Assembly (NCBI GenBank): GCA_963813635.1
Contig: CAWEZO010000011.1
Span: 186,001-250,000, forward strand
Length of the DNA: 64,000 bases
Source: JBBRZM01 sp963813635
GTDB lineage: Bacteria > Actinomycetota > Acidimicrobiia > IMCC26256 > JBBRZM01
Direction of reading: 5' to 3'
This document shows, one piece after another, positions 59,676 through 64,000 of the stretch (within the stretch, counting starts at the first letter, position 1; every line of letters starts with the position of its first letter). The position numbers and the translations under genes were made by a program. The notes under the pieces were generated by a model that saw only the letters and a program-made list of their open reading frames with translations, made no database searches and was not told where the DNA came from.

Positions 59676-60587
59676 ATGGAGTGGGTCGAGACAACGGGCC
59701 GCACCGTCGCGGAGGCGCTCGACGCCGCGCTCGACGAGCTCGGCGTCGATGAAGACGACGTCGAATACGAGGTCATGACCGAGCCGCGCAGCGGCCTGTT
59801 CGGGCGTCTGGGCGGCAGCGAGGCGCGAATTCGTGCCCGCGTGAAGCCGATCTCTCGCGAGAAGCCGGGAGATCGCCGCAATCGCGGCGGCCGGAAGGGC
59901 GGTCGAGCGACTGACGGTGAGACGCGGCGCCCCAAGCGAGATGCGGGACGTTCGCGGTCGGGTGGCGGAGCGTCCAGCCGATCGGCCCGCGGCGAGCAGA
60001 CAGAGGCGAGCAAGACCCGCCCCGCGCGATCGCGGCGTCAGCCGCGCCGCACGAGCGGGGCAGCATCCAATGACGCGCGAACGGAGCAGACGATGGTGGA
60101 ACACAGCGGCGGCGAGCCGAAGATACCGATCGACGAACAGGCCGAGGCGGCAGAGGTATTCGCGCGCGGCCTCGTCGAGGCGTTCGGCGTCGCGGCGACG
60201 GTGGAGAGTTCCGTCGACGACGAGAACGACACCGTCCATGTCGACATCGTGGGGGACGACATCGGTCTGCTGGTCGGCCCCCGGGGTGTGACCCTCGCCG
60301 GGATCGAGGAGCTCGTGCGGACGGTCGTCCAGCGTCACACGGGTGGCCACGGAGCTCGCGTGTACGTCGACGTCGGCGGCTATCGGGCGAAGCGCCGCGA
60401 AGCCCTGGCGGAGTTCACGCGCGGGCTGGTCGAGCGAGTGCTCGACACCGGACGCGACCAGCCACTCGAACCGATGTCCTCGTCGGATCGCAAGGTCGTG
60501 CACGACACGGTCTCGGAGATCGCGGGTGTCACGACCGCGTCGGAGGGCGAGGAGCCACGCCGGCGCGTCGTCATCCGACGCGCCTAA
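59676..60587 (+). CDS. khpB: RNA-binding protein KhpB/Jag
   Basis: 303 residues: Jag-N domain (EWVETTGRTVAEALDAALDELGV, residues 1-60), a long basic disordered linker, a KH-like domain with LVGPRGVTLAGIEELVRTVV, and an R3H domain with RREALAEFTRGLVERVL and EPMSSSDRKVVHDTVS. It binds RNA and in other bacteria affects growth and cell division. It starts at the base after the yidC stop. Confidence 0.94.
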   Translation: MEWVETTGRTVAEALDAALDELGVDEDDVEYEVMTEPRSGLFGRLGGSEARIRARVKPISREKPGDRRNRGGRKGGRATDGETRRPKRDAGRSRSGGGASSRSARGEQTEASKTRPARSRRQPRRTSGAASNDARTEQTMVEHSGGEPKIPIDEQAEAAEVFARGLVEAFGVAATVESSVDDENDTVHVDIVGDDIGLLVGPRGVTLAGIEELVRTVVQRHTGGHGARVYVDVGGYRAKRREALAEFTRGLVERVLDTGRDQPLEPMSSSDRKVVHDTVSEIAGVTTASEGEEPRRRVVIRRA

Positions 60588-60603
60588 CCGTTCGACGGTC
60601 GTA

Positions 60604-61236
60604 GTGGACGACCGTCACGCGACGCTCGAGGCATCGCTCCTCGATGCACAGCGCAAGGGGTTCCTCGGCCCGGCTCCGATCGCCGGGCAGCTCGAGCATG
60701 CCGAGGCGCTGGCTCAGCTCATCGGTCCGTTTTCGGGCCGCTTCCTCGACCTCGGAACCGGCGCGGGCATCCCGGGTCTGGTGCTCGCCATCGCGTGGCC
60801 GGAGTGCGAGGCGGTCCTCCTGGACGCGCACAAGCGCCGCTGCCGTCATCTCGACGCCAGTGTCGACGCGTTGCTGCTTCGTCCTCGGGTCGAGGTCCGT
60901 GCCGGGCGGGCCGAGACCCTCGCACGCGAGCCGGCGCTGCGCAGCGCGTTCGGGTTGGTGGTCGCGCGTTCGTTCGGACTGCCCGCGGTGACCGCAGAGT
61001 GCGCAGCGGGGTTTCTCGAACGCGGGGGCCGCCTGATCGTGAGCGAGCCGCCGCCCGAGCAGCGTTCGGAGCACACGTCGCGGTGGGACCGCACCGGTCT
61101 GGCGACCCTCGGCCTCGAGGGTCCCACAATGCTGCACGGCGAGGGTGCGAACGCGGCCGAGTTTCGGCTGACATCCGACGTCAACGAGCGGTGGCCTCGT
61201 CGCGACGGCATGCCGGCCAAGCGTCCGCTCTGGTGA
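60604..61236 (+). CDS. rsmG: 16S rRNA (guanine527-N7)-methyltransferase
   Basis: Class I methyltransferase, 210 residues: FLGPAPIAGQLEHAEAL, SAM motif FLDLGTGAGIPGLVLA near residue 45, VLLDAHKRRCRHLDA, VVARSFGLPAVTAECAAG and RLIVSEPPP. GTG 60604 begins just after khpB; in-frame starts further upstream lie inside khpB. Usual neighbour of parA. Confidence 0.94.
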   Translation: MDDRHATLEASLLDAQRKGFLGPAPIAGQLEHAEALAQLIGPFSGRFLDLGTGAGIPGLVLAIAWPECEAVLLDAHKRRCRHLDASVDALLLRPRVEVRAGRAETLAREPALRSAFGLVVARSFGLPAVTAECAAGFLERGGRLIVSEPPPEQRSEHTSRWDRTGLATLGLEGPTMLHGEGANAAEFRLTSDVNERWPRRDGMPAKRPLW

Positions 61237-61290
61237 AGCCGGGCGCCGCGGGAAGGAAGCAAATGGCCGCCACGACACCACCCGCCGTCC

Positions 61291-61304
61291 GTTCCACGTG
61301 GAAC
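61291..61304. promoter_or_regulatory. parS site 1
   Basis: GTTCCACGTGGAAC, a perfect 14-bp palindrome of the ParB-binding parS type (general form GTTTCACGTGAAAC with allowed variation). It lies 135 bases before the chosen parA start, in the expected place near the origin. Confidence 0.93.
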
Positions 61305-61330
61305 GACGCGGCACGAGGGCTCGCGGGCTC

Positions 61331-61344
61331 GTTCCACGTGGAAC
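61331..61344. promoter_or_regulatory. parS site 2
   Basis: A second identical GTTCCACGTGGAAC, 40 bases centre to centre from the first, close to four helical turns. Both would place ParB next to its own operon. Confidence 0.93.
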
Positions 61345-61438
61345 AAAAAAAGACGCCGGATTGCACCCGATGCTCTTGACCTCAACCACGGGTTCGCAGA
61401 GGATGGGCGCCGTTGGTTCCCAGGGGGGTCTTGGCCGG

Positions 61439-62662
61439 ATGAGCGAGGATGGCAAAGACCTCAAACGACGCGGAATGCGGATCTTTGCCTCACTGCGCCG
61501 CACGGAACAGGAAGCTGCCGACGTGCCACCCGAACCAGAGGCCCCGATGGACCTCCCGCCCGCCGAACCGCCTCCCGTGCCCGAAGCAGATGAGCGCGGA
61601 CTCCCCGGCTCGGAGGCGCTGCCGGCCGCTCCGGCCGGCTCTGGTGCTCACACCCCGAATCACATGAGCGTGGACGCGCCGATGGCGGGCACCGGCGGCG
61701 ACGAGGTCGACGGCACCCCGGAGGAGGATCGGCAGGTGGATCTGAGGATGGCGGAATTGGCCGAAACGCAGGCCGGGGCGCAGGCGGCCCCCACGCGACA
61801 GCGCACCGAGACCCGACGTCAGGGTGGCGACGCCACGGCGGCGCCGGTGCCGGGTATCGCGATCGAACCGTCACCGCCCCTCGTGATGCCGCGTATCATC
61901 GCCATCGCCAACCAAAAGGGTGGTGTCGGCAAGACGACGACCGCAGTCAACCTCGGGGCCGCACTCGCGGAGGCCGGTTTCCGGGTGCTCGTCGTCGACC
62001 TCGACCCGCAGGGCAACGCGACCACGGGGCTCGGCATCAATGCCCGTGATCTCCAGGGCTCCGTGTACGACGTGATCATGAATGACGCGTCCATCGAGGA
62101 CTGCATCGAGCCGACGAGTCTCAAGAACCTCTTCGTTGCCCCCGCGACGATCGATCTTGCCGGCGCGGAGATCGAGCTGGTTCCGGCCTTCAGCCGAGAG
62201 TTGAAGATGCGACGGGCCCTCGAGGACATCAAAGACCAGTACGACATCGTGCTGGTCGACTGTCCGCCATCGCTCGGTCTCATCACGATCAACGGCCTTG
62301 CGGCAGCCGACGACGTGATCGTGCCCATCCAATGCGAGTACTACGCGCTCGAGGGTCTCGGTCAGCTGCTGCGCAATGTGACGCTGGTGCGGAACAACCT
62401 CAACCCGACGCTCGACGTGCGGGGAATGGTGCTGACCATGTACGACGCGCGCACCAAGCTTTCGGACCAGGTCGAGGCAAATGTGCGCTCACATTTCGGT
62501 CCAAAGGTCTATCGGACGGTCATACCACGCACAGTGCGCTTGTCGGAGGCCCCCTCGTTCGGGCAGCCGATCATCCTGTTCGACTCGACCTCGCGCGGCG
62601 CGATTGCGTACCGCGAGCTGGCCAAGGAGGTGAGCCGTGGCGCGACAAGGCGGCCTGGGTAA
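61439..62662 (+). CDS. parA: chromosome-partitioning ATPase ParA with long disordered N-terminus
   Basis: Walker-type ATPase that moves origins apart with ParB. Residues 1-150 are an acidic Pro/Ala-rich extension without a fold. The ATPase begins IIAIANQKGGVGKTTTAVNLG (deviant Walker A), then VDLDPQGNATTGLG, VDCPPSLGLITINGL and VIPRTVRLSEAPSFGQPI. ATG 61439 is chosen since earlier in-frame starts (61298, 61403) lie within or just after the parS sites. ATG 61889 would remove the extension and give a classical ParA. The stop lies inside the parB frame. Confidence 0.93.
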   Translation: MSEDGKDLKRRGMRIFASLRRTEQEAADVPPEPEAPMDLPPAEPPPVPEADERGLPGSEALPAAPAGSGAHTPNHMSVDAPMAGTGGDEVDGTPEEDRQVDLRMAELAETQAGAQAAPTRQRTETRRQGGDATAAPVPGIAIEPSPPLVMPRIIAIANQKGGVGKTTTAVNLGAALAEAGFRVLVVDLDPQGNATTGLGINARDLQGSVYDVIMNDASIEDCIEPTSLKNLFVAPATIDLAGAEIELVPAFSRELKMRRALEDIKDQYDIVLVDCPPSLGLITINGLAAADDVIVPIQCEYYALEGLGQLLRNVTLVRNNLNPTLDVRGMVLTMYDARTKLSDQVEANVRSHFGPKVYRTVIPRTVRLSEAPSFGQPIILFDSTSRGAIAYRELAKEVSRGATRRPG

Positions 62663-63563
62663 GGGACTCGGCGCGCTGATCCCCGCAGATGCCGCCGACA
62701 GTGGCGTCGAGCGCAGCAGCGGGCTCGAGGAGCTCCCGATCACTTCGCTCAAACCGAACCAGTACCAGCCGAGAGAGCGTTTCGAGGAAGAGAGCCTGAG
62801 CGCGCTTGCCGACTCCATCCGCGAGGTCGGAGTGCTCCAGCCCGTGCTCGTGCGCGCGTCGGGCGACGGCTACGAGCTCATCGCCGGCGAGCGCCGCTGG
62901 CGGGCGGCTCGCCGGGTCGGGCTTCAGACGATCCCGGCGCTCGTTCGAAACACCGACGACGCCTCGGCGCTCGAGCATGCCCTGGTGGAAAACCTGCACC
63001 GATCGGGGCTCAACGCCCTGGAAGAAGCAGGGGCATACCAGCAGCTCATCGAAGACTTCGGTCTGACCCATGAAGAGGTCGCGGCGCGGGTCGGGCGAAG
63101 CCGGGCGACGATCTCCAACATGCTGCGGCTGTTACAGCTTCCGCCGGCGATTCAACGCGCGTTGAAAGACGATCAGATCACGATGGGGCACGCCCGGGCG
63201 CTGCTCGGGACGCCCGACCGCGCGTTCCAGGAACAGCTCGCGCGGCGCATCCCGAACGAAGATCTGTCGGTCCGGGCGGTCGAGGAAGCGATTCGGCTAC
63301 GCCACGAGGACGAGACCGTGCAGGACGCCGCGACCCGGGCCACCTTGCCCGGCCGGCGCCTCCGGCCTCCCGGCCTGCTCGAGCTCGAAGAGTTGCTCGG
63401 CGACCATCTCGACACGCGCGTGAAGGTGAGCATGGGCACGAAGAAGGGCCGCATCGTCATCGACTTCTCGACGCTCGAGGACCTCGAACGGCTGTACCAG
63501 CTCATGATCCAGCGGGACGGCGCGCGCCACGCCACCGACGCGGTGGGCGCAGAGGCCAACTGA
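62637..63563 (+). CDS. parB: chromosome-partitioning protein ParB
   Basis: CTP-dependent clamp that loads at parS and spreads. 308 residues: GLGKGLGALIP start, PITSLKPNQYQPRERF, the CTP-binding Arg motif AGERRWRAAR near residue 80, helix-turn-helix LTHEEVAARVGRSRATISNMLRLLQLP, MGHARALLG, and a C-terminal dimer domain with LEELLGDHLDTRVKVS. GTG 62637 is fixed by AAGGAGG six bases upstream and overlaps parA by 26 bases. Confidence 0.97.
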   Translation: MARQGGLGKGLGALIPADAADSGVERSSGLEELPITSLKPNQYQPRERFEEESLSALADSIREVGVLQPVLVRASGDGYELIAGERRWRAARRVGLQTIPALVRNTDDASALEHALVENLHRSGLNALEEAGAYQQLIEDFGLTHEEVAARVGRSRATISNMLRLLQLPPAIQRALKDDQITMGHARALLGTPDRAFQEQLARRIPNEDLSVRAVEEAIRLRHEDETVQDAATRATLPGRRLRPPGLLELEELLGDHLDTRVKVSMGTKKGRIVIDFSTLEDLERLYQLMIQRDGARHATDAVGAEAN

Positions 63564-63650
63564 TCGAGCGTGTCAGGCCGGGTGGCCGGTCAGTCGTCGG
63601 CCGGTACCTCGACGCCCCGCTCGACACCCCGCACGATCGCTCGACTGACG

Positions 63651-63998
63651 TCACCCGCGCGCGATGAGCTGGCGCGTGGCGGCGACGTCACCCTGCTCGG
63701 CAAGCTCGCACGCAACGGCGGCCATTCGGGTCTCCCGTAGCACTGCGTAGGCACGCCCGCTGGGCTCACGACCACATCCGAGAAGACTGGAAAGTTCTTC
63801 CTGTACCGCGCCGGCGACGCGGAAGCCGGCTTCGGAGCGGAAGCTTGCCGACGCGAAGTAGCTGCACCGACAGCCGGTTGCGTCACCCGCTCGGAGCGCG
63901 AGAAACAGCTCGGCCTCGAACTGATTGGCCGCGGCGGCTACCAGCGACGCCTCGTCGCCGGACGCGTCGAGCAGCGTGTCGGCTCCGCGCCCGAGCAA
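63651..63998 (-). CDS. hypothetical protein, probably continuing beyond the window
   Basis: About 115 alanine-rich residues, helical by eye (SLVAAAANQFEAELFLALRAG, AVQEELSSLLGCG), with four Cys. The first in-frame start is a TTG two bases from the window end, so the gene may extend further. Convergent with parB. No family recognised. Confidence 0.5.
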   Translation of the reverse strand: MLGRGADTLLDASGDEASLVAAAANQFEAELFLALRAGDATGCRCSYFASASFRSEAGFRVAGAVQEELSSLLGCGREPSGRAYAVLRETRMAAVACELAEQGDVAATRQLIARG

Positions 63999-64000
63999 GC

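Noticed and set aside
58440..60503. 687-codon open frame on the minus strand
   Set aside because: Antisense shadow of yidC and khpB, with a biased composition and no family motif.

Overview
The window is a high-GC actinobacterial chromosome segment that contains the replication origin. The gene order matches the conserved actinobacterial origin neighbourhood. On one side lie rpmH-rnpA-yidD-yidC-khpB-rsmG-parA-parB. On the other lie dnaA-dnaN-recF-dciA-gyrB-gyrA-DUF3566-tRNA-Ile. Further out is the cell-wall/Ser-Thr kinase cluster tRNA-Leu-fhaA-fhaB-pstP-rodA-pbpA-pknB, followed by trpG and crgA, the order seen in Mycobacterium. CrgA, the PASTA kinase operon, the DUF3566 protein after gyrA and the GyrA intein all point to Actinobacteria. 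An uncultured Acidimicrobiia-like lineage is my guess, not something the sequence proves.

Layout. 1-10.3 kb: a carbon-metabolism block (pgi end, a broken methyltransferase, galM, a fused rpiB-tal, gnd, zwf) and then housekeeping genes (phosphatase, ridA, nudix, antiporter). 10.2-14.2 kb: a small island bounded by tRNA-Leu(CAG) and a decayed copy of that tRNA's 3' end. It carries one large glycine-rich protein with a toxin-like layout and an IS256 remnant. 14.4-23.5 kb: the translationally coupled division/cell-wall operon. 23.5-28 kb: lipid CoA enzymes and a sensor kinase. 28-46.8 kb: an accessory zone between crgA and tRNA-Ile, where reference actinobacteria have only a few genes. It holds a GMC oxidoreductase, a low-GC lipoprotein cassette (DUF3089 hydrolase and phospholipase D-like protein), an integrase stump, a tRNA-Ala-flanked adenylate cyclase, a TadE/TadE/TadG trio, a degenerate beta-lactamase-like lipoprotein and a graveyard of IS481, glycosyltransferase and alkylsulfatase fragments. 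46.8-64 kb: the origin block, with a full-length homing-endonuclease intein in gyrA, DnaA boxes around dnaA and two parS sites before parA.

The most important caution is that many housekeeping genes carry single frameshifts. Eight of them show the same change on the + strand of the assembly, an extra C turning GCGC into GCCGC, whichever way the gene points. This looks like a consensus error rather than decay, so zwf, fhaA, rodA, gyrA (twice), the thiolase, the GMC oxidoreductase and the NAD-binding protein at 41.4-42.4 kb should be read as intact genes until checked.

How the parts work together. pgi, zwf, gnd and rpiB-tal form a pentose-phosphate unit. PknB, PstP, FhaA and FhaB form a phospho-signalling circuit driving RodA/PbpA wall synthesis. 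DnaA, oriC, ParA, ParB and parS start replication and segregate the origin. YidC, YidD and KhpB serve membrane-protein insertion. The accessory islands sit at the tRNA genes of the origin region.
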